Assembly: GCA_017405875.1 (NCBI GenBank)
Contig: JAFQZM010000033.1
Location: forward strand, 55,253-119,252
Reading direction: 5' to 3'
DNA: 64,000 nt
Source: a bacterium
GTDB lineage: Bacteria; UBP6; UBA1177
Shown here: one piece after another, positions 34,408 to 43,354 of the stretch
Layout of the letters: the number at the start of each line of letters is the position of its first letter
Position numbering within the stretch: the stretch's first letter is position 1
Notes under the pieces: generated by a model
Database searches by the model: none
What the model was told of the DNA's origin: nothing
What the model saw: only the letters and a program-made list of their open reading frames with translations
Translations under genes and position numbers: made by a program

Positions 34408-34728
34408 ATGGCAAAAGCAGCAAAGAAAAAAAGAGAGTACCTCGTAGCAACCACGAAAACCGATTTCGTTAAAAAGATGAAAGAAACGGTTAAATCAGTT
34501 GCTCTTACGAACGATCAGGCTAAGGAGCTTTACGATGTTTTCACAGCTATCCTTAAGGATACTGTTATTTCTGAGAAAAGACTCAGCCTTAACGGTGTAG
34601 GAACTTTCAAAGTAAACGAAAGAAAAGCTCGCAAGGGTATCAACCCGAAGACCCGTCAGGAAATCAAAATCCCGGCAACGAAGACTGTTTCTTTCAAACC
34701 GACACCTGTTTTCAAGAAAGAACTTTAA
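34408..34728 (+). CDS. HU-family DNA-binding protein
   Basis: Histone-like nucleoid protein of 106 residues from ATG at 34408, which has GGAG six bases upstream. A Lys-rich N-terminus (AKAAKKKREY) precedes the HU fold: TKTDFVKKMKETV, RLSLNGVGTFKVNERKARKG, then INPKTRQEIKIPATKTVSF, which contains the DNA-arm pattern (N-P-x-T). HU dimers bend and compact DNA. The extra basic head is longer than in classical 90-residue HU. It is monocistronic with a strong promoter and terminator. Confidence 0.93.
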   Translation: MAKAAKKKREYLVATTKTDFVKKMKETVKSVALTNDQAKELYDVFTAILKDTVISEKRLSLNGVGTFKVNERKARKGINPKTRQEIKIPATKTVSFKPTPVFKKEL

Positions 34729-34756
34729 TCTAGTTTTTTAAATCCTTTTCAGGATG

Positions 34757-34792
34757 GCGGTCATGCGATTTTTCGTGTGACCGCTTTTTTTT
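34757..34792. terminator. Terminator between the HU-like gene and parA
   Basis: GCGGTCA and TGACCGC form a seven-base stem followed by eight T on the plus strand. It ends the HU transcript and, being between convergent genes, may also serve the parA side. Confidence 0.8.
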
Positions 34793-34807
34793 GCCCTGAT
34801 TCTGCGA

Positions 34808-35560
34808 TTATTTGATTCTTGCGAGGAATTCTTCAGCAAGTTCGAGATATTTTTTCGCACCGATAGATGCGACATCGTAAAGAATTATCGGCATTCCGAA
34901 GCTGGGAGATTCGCTCAGTCTGACGTTTCGCGGAATGACCGTCTCAAAAACAAGGTCACCGAAATGTTCCCTGACATCGTTTTCGATCTCGTATGTCAGT
35001 TTGACGCGCTTGTCGTACATCGTAAGAAGGATTCCGTAGATTTCGACTGCGGGATTCAGCTTTTTTATTCCTTTCATAGTTTCATTTATCCGGCTCAAAC
35101 CTTCGAGTGCAAAATATTCGCACTGGATAGGAATGATTATGCCGTCTGAAGCGACCATGTTGTTTACAGTGAGGATATTAAGCGTAGGCGGCGAATCGAT
35201 AATTATGAAATCGAACTTGCTTTTCAGCTTGTCAAGCGTCTCTTTCAGGACGAATTCCCTGTTTTCGACTTCAAGAAGCTCGATCTCGGCACCTGTAAGA
35301 TCCGAATTGCACGGAATCACTTTCAAAGACGGAAGTTTCGTCGGATAGACCGCTTTGATGTTAGGATCGGCCATCATGTCATAGATCGTATTGAAGTTTT
35401 CTTCTTTGATCGAACTCATCGAAGTTGCGTTTCCCTGCGGGTCCATGTCGATAAGCAGCACTTTTTTCTCAAGCGCGCTGAGCGATGCCGCGAGGTTTAC
35501 TGCGGTCGTGGTTTTGCCGACGCCGCCTTTCTGATTGATTACGGAAATGATTTTTCCCAT
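34808..35560 (-). CDS. ParA/Soj-family ATPase without adjacent ParB
   Basis: 250-residue Walker-type ATPase. The deviant Walker A motif KGGVGKTT is at 11-18; LIDMDPQGNAT and FIIIDSPPTLN follow. The C-terminal half with LLTMYDKRVKLTYE and VIPRNVRLSESPSFGMPI is typical of chromosomal Soj/ParA. No parB gene or parS-like site was seen nearby. It follows a SurA-like gene by 11 bp and ends the purD-engB-SurA-like-parA operon. It may serve chromosome segregation or position another complex. Confidence 0.9.
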   Translation of the reverse strand: MGKIISVINQKGGVGKTTTAVNLAASLSALEKKVLLIDMDPQGNATSMSSIKEENFNTIYDMMADPNIKAVYPTKLPSLKVIPCNSDLTGAEIELLEVENREFVLKETLDKLKSKFDFIIIDSPPTLNILTVNNMVASDGIIIPIQCEYFALEGLSRINETMKGIKKLNPAVEIYGILLTMYDKRVKLTYEIENDVREHFGDLVFETVIPRNVRLSESPSFGMPIILYDVASIGAKKYLELAEEFLARIK

Positions 35561-35571
35561 TTTTATCTCCG

Positions 35572-36084
35572 TTAAGGCATTGGATAAATCATAAGTTTCT
35601 GCCGTTTAAGAAGATTTTTTTTCCAGTCTTCCACGGCTTTTCGTTTTTCTTCTTCCGAAATCCGCTTTTCTTTCGGAAATTTCTGCTCAAGAAAGCGGTT
35701 CGTCATTTTGTCGGTGATGAGCCGCATTTTTATTATAGTTTTAAACTCAAAATCGGTAAGTTCGTATTTTTCGATGAACGCCTTCATGTTGACGTTTTTT
35801 CTGTAGGTTTCGACTTTCTGCCTGACAAGTTTTTCATCGACTGTGACTTCGTGTTCGCGCGCCTCTTCGAATGCGATTATCCTGAAAAATATCAGCTCGA
35901 GTATCGTCTGCTTCATTTCGTCGGAAAGCGGCGTTTCGGGAGGGAAGTTGTTCTCGATGTTGAGAAGTTCACCTTCCTGCAGAATTTCGGAATAGGTTAT
36001 CGCGCGGTTGTTCATGCTTGCAACGACCGTTTCAAGCGGCACAGCCTGCGAAAAAAACATGAGCGAAAGCAGTGCGAAAATCAT
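35572..36084 (-). CDS. Secreted SurA N-domain-like protein lacking a parvulin domain
   Basis: 170 residues. A short signal peptide (MIFALLSLMFFSQA) is followed by ETVVASMNNRAITYSEILQEG, which resembles the start of SurA/PpiC N-domains, and helices with LILFFRIIAFEEA-like content; no parvulin motifs follow. It could be a chaperone-only relative or a degenerate foldase. The ATG overlaps the engB stop in ATGA. It lies between engB and parA. Confidence 0.7.
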   Translation of the reverse strand: MIFALLSLMFFSQAVPLETVVASMNNRAITYSEILQEGELLNIENNFPPETPLSDEMKQTILELIFFRIIAFEEAREHEVTVDEKLVRQKVETYRKNVNMKAFIEKYELTDFEFKTIIKMRLITDKMTNRFLEQKFPKEKRISEEEKRKAVEDWKKNLLKRQKLMIYPMP

Positions 36085-36656
36085 TCCTTCCCTTCTCCGC
36101 CTTTAAGAATTTTTTCGACATAATCAAGAAGCTGGTCTTTTCCTGTTCCGTTCACCGCGCTTGCAAAAAACGAGTCGGGACTTTTCTGTTTTGCTGCCGA
36201 AAGTTCCGTTTTGGTAAGTTTGTCGATCTTCGTAAAAACAGGCGTGTAACCAATCCGGTAATGATCTAAAAACTCTATCATCTGCCCGTCGTTAGGCAGG
36301 ATTCCGTGACGCGAATCAATGAGAAGAAAGATGTCTGCGAGGCTTTTTCTCGTCCGGAGGTACTTTTCGATTACGACACGCCAGAGATCCTGTTCCGATT
36401 TGGAGCGTGACGCGAAACCGTAACCCGGAAGGTCGACGAAATAGAAGGAATCGTTCACGTTGAAGTAGTTGAGAAGGACTGTTTTTCCCGGTTTTTTAGA
36501 AGTTTTGACCAGATTTTTGCGCCCGAGCAGCATGTTCATCAGGCTCGATTTTCCGACGTTGGAGCGCCCGATGAAAGCAAATTCCGGTCTGCCGTCTTCC
36601 GGCAAACCGCTCATTGACGATGCGCTTTTTACAAATTCAGCCTTCTTTATAAGCAT
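36081..36656 (-). CDS. engB: Ribosome biogenesis GTP-binding protein EngB/YsxC
   Basis: 191-residue GTPase needed for large ribosomal subunit assembly. G1 is GRSNVGKS at 30-37, G3 is DLPGYGFA, and G4 is TKIDKL. The N-terminus (KKAEFVKSA) and length fit YsxC/YihA. The start overlaps the purD stop by one base (TAATG) and its stop overlaps the next start, so the operon is tightly coupled. Confidence 0.95.
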   Translation of the reverse strand: MLIKKAEFVKSASSMSGLPEDGRPEFAFIGRSNVGKSSLMNMLLGRKNLVKTSKKPGKTVLLNYFNVNDSFYFVDLPGYGFASRSKSEQDLWRVVIEKYLRTRKSLADIFLLIDSRHGILPNDGQMIEFLDHYRIGYTPVFTKIDKLTKTELSAAKQKSPDSFFASAVNGTGKDQLLDYVEKILKGGEGKE

Positions 36657-37972
36657 TAGTTTCTTTCCATTTCGCGGTGAGCGATGTCGTGCCTGAAATA
36701 AACTTTGTCGAAAGTTATTCTTTCGACATTTTTATAAGTGTTTTCAACTGCTTCGGCTATATTTTTGCCGGAAGAAGTTACCATGAGGACTCTGCCGCCG
36801 TCAGTCACGATTTTTCCCGAAGCGTCGAACTTTGTTCCGGCGTGGAATACGACGCAGTTTTCATCGACTGAATCAAGTCCTAAAATGATTTTTCCTTTTT
36901 CATAACCTTCGGGGTAGCCGCCGCTTGCAAGAACGACGCACATTCCATAACCGCTTCTCCAGACGAGTTCAGGCAGCGCTTCAAGCGTCGTGCAGAGAGG
37001 AAGCGAGCCGTTTTTATCAGCCTGAGAGCCTTCTTTTCCGGAAACTGCCCAGAAATAAGGAACTATGTCGCTTATGAGCATGAACATAAGCGGCTCAGTT
37101 TCCGGGTCACCGAAGCGGACGTTGTATTCGAGAACAAAAGGCTCGCCGTCAACAACCATAAGTCCGATATAAAGGATTCCGCGGTAGTTTATGCCGCGTT
37201 TTTTAAGTTCGTTAAGCAGCGGCTGAGTAACGGTTCTGTCGACTTTTTCATAAAGTTCGTCAGTTCCCGATTTTACAGGCGTGTACGCACCCATTCCGCC
37301 AGTATTGAGTCCGGTGTCGCCGTCGTTGAGCGCCTTGTGGTCCTGCGAAAAAAGAAGGCGTTTTACGTTCGTTCCGTCGGTGAGAAGAAGAAGCGAGAGT
37401 TCTTCGCCCTTCAAGAATTCTTCTATTACGACTTTTGCGCCGGCTGATTTGAATTTGCCTCCGAGCATCTGGGAAAGTTCAGAACTTGCTTCTTCGTAAG
37501 TTGCGCAGATTATTACGCCTTTTCCTGCCGCCAGGCCGTCTGCCTTGAGCACTACCGGATATTTTGAGGTTTTGAGTATTTTATCGCCGCTTTCGAAATC
37601 TGTGACTGTCGAATATGCCGCCGTCGGAATCTTCGCCGCTTTCATAACTTCCTTTGCAAAAGCCTTGCTCGATTCAAGACGCGCAGCCTCTTTGTTTACG
37701 CCGAAAATACGGAGTCCTTTAGCTTCAAAAGCGTCAACTATCCCTTTTGCGAGATAATCTTCCGGGCCGACGACCGTAAGATCGATCGATTCCCTAAGTG
37801 CGAAATTCAGCAGAGATTCGACTGAATCATCACCAATATCAGGTATTTCAGCAACTTTAGCGATTCCGGCGTTTCCCGGAAAGCAGAAGAGTTTGTCGAC
37901 ATAAAAACTCTGGGCGATTTTCCATGCAAGAGCGTGTTCGCGCCCGCCTTTTCCGACTACCAAAACTTTCAT
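36656..37972 (-). CDS. purD: Phosphoribosylamine-glycine ligase
   Basis: Second step of purine synthesis (GAR synthetase). ATG at 37972 (MKVLVVGKGGREHALAWKI) is the natural start; 28 upstream codons in the frame would overlap the promoter. 438 residues. ATP-grasp signatures are VVLKADGLAAGKGVI, SQDHKALNDGDTGLNTGGMGAY and EYNVRFGDPE. It leads the operon with engB, the SurA-like gene and parA. Confidence 0.95.
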   Translation of the reverse strand: MKVLVVGKGGREHALAWKIAQSFYVDKLFCFPGNAGIAKVAEIPDIGDDSVESLLNFALRESIDLTVVGPEDYLAKGIVDAFEAKGLRIFGVNKEAARLESSKAFAKEVMKAAKIPTAAYSTVTDFESGDKILKTSKYPVVLKADGLAAGKGVIICATYEEASSELSQMLGGKFKSAGAKVVIEEFLKGEELSLLLLTDGTNVKRLLFSQDHKALNDGDTGLNTGGMGAYTPVKSGTDELYEKVDRTVTQPLLNELKKRGINYRGILYIGLMVVDGEPFVLEYNVRFGDPETEPLMFMLISDIVPYFWAVSGKEGSQADKNGSLPLCTTLEALPELVWRSGYGMCVVLASGGYPEGYEKGKIILGLDSVDENCVVFHAGTKFDASGKIVTDGGRVLMVTSSGKNIAEAVENTYKNVERITFDKVYFRHDIAHREMERN

Positions 37973-38010
37973 TTTTCCCTGTTTTCCTCTAAAAATCAGT
38001 AAAACGCGAT

Positions 38011-38038
38011 ATTTTAAGGAATAACTCCGCCATGTCAA
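38011..38038 (-). promoter_or_regulatory. Promoter of purD operon
   Basis: Minus-strand TTGACA, 16 bp, TAAAAT, about 40 bp before purD. It lies back to back with the aminopeptidase promoter. Confidence 0.65.
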
Positions 38039-38058
38039 ACTTTGAGCATGCGACAAAT

Positions 38059-38086
38059 TTGCAATATATGTTTAATTTCCTAAAAT
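38059..38086 (+). promoter_or_regulatory. Promoter of the M18 aminopeptidase gene
   Basis: TTGCAA, 16 bp, TAAAAT on the plus strand, about 45 bp upstream of the ATG at 38131. Confidence 0.45.
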
Positions 38087-38130
38087 ATTGCGTTTTTTTG
38101 GTGTATTACAAATTACAGGGGAGTTTTCAA

Positions 38131-39417
38131 ATGAAAATGGAAATTAAACAATTAGGTCAAGAACTTATTGATTTTATTGACAAATCTCCGACAGCATTCC
38201 ACGCTGCGCAGAATATTGCCGACACTCTGGCGAAAAAGGGCTTCACCGAACTCGACGAGGCAAAACCGTGGAAACTTGAGAAAGGCAAAGGCTATTTCGT
38301 AAGAAGAAACCTCTCTTCGGTCATTGCTTTCAGGCTCGGAACCGATACTCCGGTAAACACAGGCTTCAAAATCGCAGGCGCTCACACAGACAGCCCGCTT
38401 CTTAAAATCAAGGAAAGCGGCGAAAACAAGTCGGCAAACTGCATCCGCGTAACAACTGAAATCTACGGCGGACCGCTTGTTTACACATGGCTTGACAGAA
38501 ATCTGGGCATCGCAGGCCGCGTCATGGTAAAAACCAAAAAGGGCGAAGTCGAAAAGTTGGTCAACATCAACAGACCGGTCGCAATAGTTCCCTCTCTTGC
38601 GATCCACATGAACCGAGAGGCAAACAAAGGGTTTGAATTCAATCCGCAGAACCATCTTCAGGTCATTCTGACTTCAGACGGCGAAGCGAAAAACGTCCTT
38701 AAAACGCTCGTTGCTAAAGAAATCGGCGAAAAACCCGAGAATATCGGTCAGACCGACCTTTTCGTCTACGACCTTCAGGGCGGAACTTTCTGCGGAATCG
38801 ACGACGAAATGATTTCATCCGGCAGACTCGACAACCTTCAGATGTGCCACTCGATCCTGACGGCTTTCCTTGCGGCAAAACCGGGTAAGGCAACAACTGT
38901 TGCAGCTTTCTACGATAACGAGGAGATCGGCTCACGTACTCCGATGGGAGCAGATTCATCCTTTACGAGAACAATTCTGGAAAGGATCGTCGCACTCACT
39001 TCAAAAGGTGCTGACGACAGATTCGTCGCATTTTCCAAGAGTTTCCTCATCAGTGCCGACGGCGCTCACACGCAGCATCCGAACTTCCCGGAAAAACATG
39101 ATCCGGCTTACGCTCCGAACATGAACAAAGGTCCGGTCATCAAGTTCAGCTCGAGTTTCAGATACGCGACGACCGCAGCGACAAGTTCATATTTTGAGCA
39201 GCTCTGCGCAGGTGCAGGCGTTCCGTGCCAGAAAATAGCGAACCGCTCGGATGTTCCTTCGGGAAGCACGATCGGCCCGATGTCATCAGCCGCTCTCGGC
39301 ATAAAAGCAGTCGATGTCGGCAACGCGATGTGGGCTATGCACTCGATCAGAGAAACCGCCGGAACCGCCGATCATTACTACATGACAAAGGCGATTGAGT
39401 ATTTCTTTGGAAAATAA
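38131..39417 (+). CDS. M18-family metallo-aminopeptidase
   Basis: Cytoplasmic zinc aminopeptidase, 428 residues. GGGGAG precedes the ATG at 38131; longer in-frame starts would run through the promoter. Metal-site motifs are AGAHTDSP, CGIDDEMISSGRLDN, YDNEEIGS, and the C-terminal AMHSIRE. The SADGAHTQHPNFPEKHDP segment is typical of M18 (aspartyl aminopeptidase/ApeB). It acts in peptide turnover, usually favouring acidic N-termini; specificity is not visible here. It is probably monocistronic. Confidence 0.93.
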   Translation: MKMEIKQLGQELIDFIDKSPTAFHAAQNIADTLAKKGFTELDEAKPWKLEKGKGYFVRRNLSSVIAFRLGTDTPVNTGFKIAGAHTDSPLLKIKESGENKSANCIRVTTEIYGGPLVYTWLDRNLGIAGRVMVKTKKGEVEKLVNINRPVAIVPSLAIHMNREANKGFEFNPQNHLQVILTSDGEAKNVLKTLVAKEIGEKPENIGQTDLFVYDLQGGTFCGIDDEMISSGRLDNLQMCHSILTAFLAAKPGKATTVAAFYDNEEIGSRTPMGADSSFTRTILERIVALTSKGADDRFVAFSKSFLISADGAHTQHPNFPEKHDPAYAPNMNKGPVIKFSSSFRYATTAATSSYFEQLCAGAGVPCQKIANRSDVPSGSTIGPMSSAALGIKAVDVGNAMWAMHSIRETAGTADHYYMTKAIEYFFGK

Positions 39418-39428
39418 GGTAAAATTTT

Positions 39429-39457
39429 TTGATATTTTTCTTTTTTTTTGCTAATGT
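39429..39457 (+). promoter_or_regulatory. Promoter of the HEAT-type lipoprotein gene
   Basis: TTGATA, 17 bp, TAATGT with TGC directly before the -10 box, 55 bp upstream of the ATG at 39513. Confidence 0.6.
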
Positions 39458-39512
39458 GCGCCCCGATGAGTTTTTTGTTGCTTTAAATTCCATTATTTTT
39501 TAAGAGGTTGTT

Positions 39513-41432
39513 ATGAAATTGAAAAGTTTAATGCTTTTGGTTTTGATTCCGGTTGCAATGATGCTTGTTTCATGTAATCCGGAAGACGAGTATCTTGGAA
39601 AACTTTACTCGAAAGACACGAGAAACTACGCGATCCAGGGTCTCAAAAAGATGAAAGGCGAGATCGTCAATATGGACAAAGCCTGCTCGAAACTTCTGAA
39701 ACTCGACAAAACTCCCGAAGCCGGCCTGGCTGTTCTTACCGCCGGTGAAATCGGCTGCACCCAGTCGGTAGAGAGAATCAGCCAGATCGTTGACGAATGT
39801 CTTGCCACGACAAACGTCCGTAACCTTAAGACGCTTGAAAGTGCTGCTATGGCTTTCGGACTTCTCGAACAGCCGGCATCCGTTCCTACACTTGCAAAGT
39901 ACTTCACTCTTCAGACTCCTGAAGTTCTCGCTCCCGGAATGCGTGAAAAAGCAGAATCTGTTGCAAAACGTGCAGCAATCGAAGCTCTTGCAAAAATGCC
40001 GAACGAAAGTAAGCACCTTATTCCTGAAATCCTTAAAGTTTTCGACTCGAAAATTGAAGATTTCGGTACAAAATACACCACTGCAGGTCTTCTCGGCGAA
40101 TGGCGTGATCCTTCAACGGTTCGTCCGCTCGTAACCGCTCTTTTCTACGAAGAGCAGGGATTCAGCCTTTTCCCGGAAGCAAGAAAATCGCTCATCAAAC
40201 TCGGCAAAATGGCTGAAGATGAGCTTATCAAGGCTTACAACGGCGAAAACCCGAAAGTAAACGAAATCCAGAACGCAAACAAGGAAAGAGCTACAAAACA
40301 GTTCTGCCCTGAATACATCGGCAACGAAGAAGCTAAGAAGAAAGGCGAATGCCCGAAAGACGACGAATACATGGCAACAATCGCTTCGATCGAAACTACG
40401 ACCAAACTCAAAACTTCGATCGTTCTTGCCGACATCCGTTCGAAACAGGCAGTTGACATGGTTATAAAAGAGCTTGAAACTCAGCTCGCAACCGATAAGA
40501 AACAGCCTTTCCTTGCTGAGCACCTTGCAGTTCAGCTTGCAAAATTCGGTGACTTCAGAGCTACAGACACGCTTCTCAAAATGGTCAGCAAGAAGTTCAC
40601 GAAAGACACGACCAACGACAAAAAATCCAAAGGTCAGCTTTCAAAAGAAGAAAAAGCTCAGGCTAAGCTTGCAGACAGAGGTCAGGAAATTTCGATCATG
40701 ATGAAAGGCGCTGAAGCTCTCGCAATCCTCGGCGACCCGAAAGCTCTTCCCTACCTTGAAGAAGTCATCAAGCAGAAACCGGTTTCCGAATACAATGAAA
40801 TGAACGAAAAGATCATTTTCTACGAAGCTACCGTCTGGGCTGCTGACGCTCTTACAAGAATGGTTTCCGAGCCCGAAATGGCTGACAGATTCATCGGAAT
40901 CGCAAAAGGTGTCATCGAAGAAGGCGAAAAATACGTTGCAAACGTTGAAAAGAAAGCAACTGAAAAAGTTAAAAAGGAACTTCCTGTAGGTCAGGAAATC
41001 ACCGCTGACGATATGGATAAGAAAGTCAAGATAGAATCGAGACTTGACGTAAACTACGATTCGACCAACAAGACAGTTGAAATGTTCAAGAGATTCGTTG
41101 ACAGAGCAAACGTTGCAAAAGAGTGCAAAGCAGACAACGCATGCTACGTTGCAAAACTTTCCGACAAAAATCCGGCTGTTGTTGAAAAAGCAGTTTACAT
41201 GCTCGGTTACTCCGGCAAACTCGGCGACTACAAAGAGCAGCTTAAACCTGTCATGAAACACGCTGAACCTTATGTCCGCGAAGCTATGTCGGTTGCTCTT
41301 CTCAAAACGGAAGACAAAGGATTTGCTCCTATTCTTGACGAAGTTCTCAAGGCTGAAGGCGACAAAGTCGAATATGCAGCAGCTATGAAGGAATTCAAGG
41401 CAATCTCCAGCTACCTCAGCTCTGTAAACTAA
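39513..41432 (+). CDS. HEAT-repeat-like lipoprotein, function unknown
   Basis: 639 residues from ATG at 39513 after AAGAGG. The signal peptide ends in lipobox LVSC (Cys at about 21). The mature protein is helical with recurrent HEAT/PBS-type units, for example AAIEALAKMPNESKHLIPEI, LLGEWRDPSTVRPLVTAL, ILGDPKALPYLEEVIK, and AEPYVREAMSVALLK near the end. Lys/Glu-rich inserts lie between. No catalytic motif. Such arrays usually act as protein-binding scaffolds in the periplasm. A radical SAM gene follows after 47 bp and may be cotranscribed. Confidence 0.8.
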   Translation: MKLKSLMLLVLIPVAMMLVSCNPEDEYLGKLYSKDTRNYAIQGLKKMKGEIVNMDKACSKLLKLDKTPEAGLAVLTAGEIGCTQSVERISQIVDECLATTNVRNLKTLESAAMAFGLLEQPASVPTLAKYFTLQTPEVLAPGMREKAESVAKRAAIEALAKMPNESKHLIPEILKVFDSKIEDFGTKYTTAGLLGEWRDPSTVRPLVTALFYEEQGFSLFPEARKSLIKLGKMAEDELIKAYNGENPKVNEIQNANKERATKQFCPEYIGNEEAKKKGECPKDDEYMATIASIETTTKLKTSIVLADIRSKQAVDMVIKELETQLATDKKQPFLAEHLAVQLAKFGDFRATDTLLKMVSKKFTKDTTNDKKSKGQLSKEEKAQAKLADRGQEISIMMKGAEALAILGDPKALPYLEEVIKQKPVSEYNEMNEKIIFYEATVWAADALTRMVSEPEMADRFIGIAKGVIEEGEKYVANVEKKATEKVKKELPVGQEITADDMDKKVKIESRLDVNYDSTNKTVEMFKRFVDRANVAKECKADNACYVAKLSDKNPAVVEKAVYMLGYSGKLGDYKEQLKPVMKHAEPYVREAMSVALLKTEDKGFAPILDEVLKAEGDKVEYAAAMKEFKAISSYLSSVN

Positions 41433-41479
41433 TTTCCCGCTTTCCATAATCCGTTCATTCTCACATTTGAGGTTTTCAA

Positions 41480-43354
41480 ATGAAGATAGCCATCGTCAAT
41501 GTCAATAAGTCAAGAGTAGTAAAAAACACGGAATACCATGTTTTTACCGCCAAAGCCTTTGTTGAAGCGAGATCCTGGAACGAAATAAGCGCCGAAATAG
41601 TCAACATCTACATGACTGACGACATGTCGACTTCTGCCGGAATAATAGAAAACCAGCAGGCCGAAATCGTTGTTTTCAGAGTGCTTTACTGGAATGCGGG
41701 CTACATCCTGAAACTGGCGAAATCGTGCAAAAACATGAAGTTTCTCAAAGGACTCTGGGGATACGATACTTTCGCAAGTCCGGAAGAATACTTCAAAAAG
41801 GAGTTTGATTTCGATTTCATCATTCAGGACGAGCCGGAACTTTCGCTTTACGAAATGGCGATGCTGAAACGGAACGGAGAAAGCATAGGAAAAGCTTCAG
41901 GCATAGTTTTCAAGGATAAAAAAGGTCACTCTTTCGTTTACGGCGAAAACCGGGTCCTTGCCGATCTGGACACCATCCCGTCACCTTATCTCAACGGGAT
42001 GATACCGGTCAGCGAAACGACTTCGGTTTACTGGGAAATAGCGCGAGGCTGCCTTTTCAAATGCGACTTCTGCATTGATTTTTCGCACTCAGGCAATCTG
42101 CGCTATCACAGTTTCGCCTACCTTGAAAAAGAGTTGAAGTTTTTTGCCGAAAAAGGTGTTACGCAAATATCTATCGGCTGCCCGATCGCAAACCTCAGCC
42201 ATCAGCACTTCAGCAAGATACTTTCAATGATAAACGAGTATCTTCCGAATGCGATTTTCGATATTCCTGTCAGAGCGGATCTTCTTTCGAAAAGCGATAT
42301 CGAAACTCTCGCAGACATGAATGGTTTCCTCAACATCGGACTTCAGACGACAAACCAGAAAGTTCACGAAAATCTTCTCACATCGTTCAATGTCGACAAA
42401 GCTCTCTCCAACATCAGATACATGGCGAACTTTCCTACCCTGATGTTCGGAATAGACGTGATCGCAGGTCTTCCGAGAATGTCATACGAAGATTTTCTCA
42501 ACGATCTTGAAGTCGTTTTCAACCTTTGGCCGATATCTATAAACCTCAAGCATCTTTCGGTCTATCCAGGCACGAAAATCTACAACCGGATGCGCGAGTT
42601 CGGCTACACTATCGAAAATTCATATCCGTACAACGCTGTGGAAAGCGCACAGTTCACCAAAAAGGATATGGAAAAGGCTGACGAACTTTCCGACGGAATC
42701 GATCTCCTTTACAACAAAGGACGCATGGTTTCGATAATCACAATGCTCGCAAAAGGGCTCGAAATGCCGTGCCACGAGATCATCATGCGCTGGAACAAGT
42801 GGATCAGAAAACAAGCGCCGGATATCGTCGCGGCAGATATTGATTCGATCGAATATTCACGTCTTTTCGGCTATATCCACGAGTTCTTCTCATACATTTT
42901 CGACCGTTTCCAGAAGAAAAAACTGTGGCCTGTCGCATCCGATCTGCTGAAACACAACCACTTCTACACGACTTCGCTCATGGTCGAAAGCGAAGACAAG
43001 GTCGCTCTGCCGTATCAGCTTGATACCATCTGCGATTCAACGGTTTTCGGCATCAACGATTCGGCGTTTTTCGACAAATTTTCCTATGACATCGAAGATT
43101 TGATCGACACGGGCTACATCGACCTCAAAAAGTATGCTTCAGAAGTCGACAAAGAGGAGCTTTACGGTGTTGTCTACCGCATTGACGGCTCGGTTTTTGC
43201 GAAAGTCATCTCAAACGAAGAATTCATGGTGTTCGATTATATCCGCTCTAAAGGCAATGTGACATTTGTCGAACTGAAGAAAAAATTCAAGAAAGTCGAT
43301 GTTCTCGACATACTCTACACCTGGTGCGAAAACGGCGTTCTCTTTATAGCCTAA
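41480..43354 (+). CDS. B12-binding-fold radical SAM protein
   Basis: 624 residues. An N-terminal about 150-residue Rossmann-like domain of the B12-binding type lacks an obvious DxHxxG motif. The radical SAM cluster CLFKCDFC gives Cys 191, 195 and 198. The barrel continues with GVTQISIGCPIANL, GLQTTNQKVHENLL and DVIAGLPRMSYEDF. The C-terminal about 200 residues are an accessory region ending in a small winged-helix-like part (GNVTFVELKKKFKKVDVLD). The overall build resembles the B12-binding radical SAM/DUF4080 group. The substrate is unknown. The stop overlaps that of the convergent sulfatase gene in CTAA. Confidence 0.85.
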   Translation: MKIAIVNVNKSRVVKNTEYHVFTAKAFVEARSWNEISAEIVNIYMTDDMSTSAGIIENQQAEIVVFRVLYWNAGYILKLAKSCKNMKFLKGLWGYDTFASPEEYFKKEFDFDFIIQDEPELSLYEMAMLKRNGESIGKASGIVFKDKKGHSFVYGENRVLADLDTIPSPYLNGMIPVSETTSVYWEIARGCLFKCDFCIDFSHSGNLRYHSFAYLEKELKFFAEKGVTQISIGCPIANLSHQHFSKILSMINEYLPNAIFDIPVRADLLSKSDIETLADMNGFLNIGLQTTNQKVHENLLTSFNVDKALSNIRYMANFPTLMFGIDVIAGLPRMSYEDFLNDLEVVFNLWPISINLKHLSVYPGTKIYNRMREFGYTIENSYPYNAVESAQFTKKDMEKADELSDGIDLLYNKGRMVSIITMLAKGLEMPCHEIIMRWNKWIRKQAPDIVAADIDSIEYSRLFGYIHEFFSYIFDRFQKKKLWPVASDLLKHNHFYTTSLMVESEDKVALPYQLDTICDSTVFGINDSAFFDKFSYDIEDLIDTGYIDLKKYASEVDKEELYGVVYRIDGSVFAKVISNEEFMVFDYIRSKGNVTFVELKKKFKKVDVLDILYTWCENGVLFIA

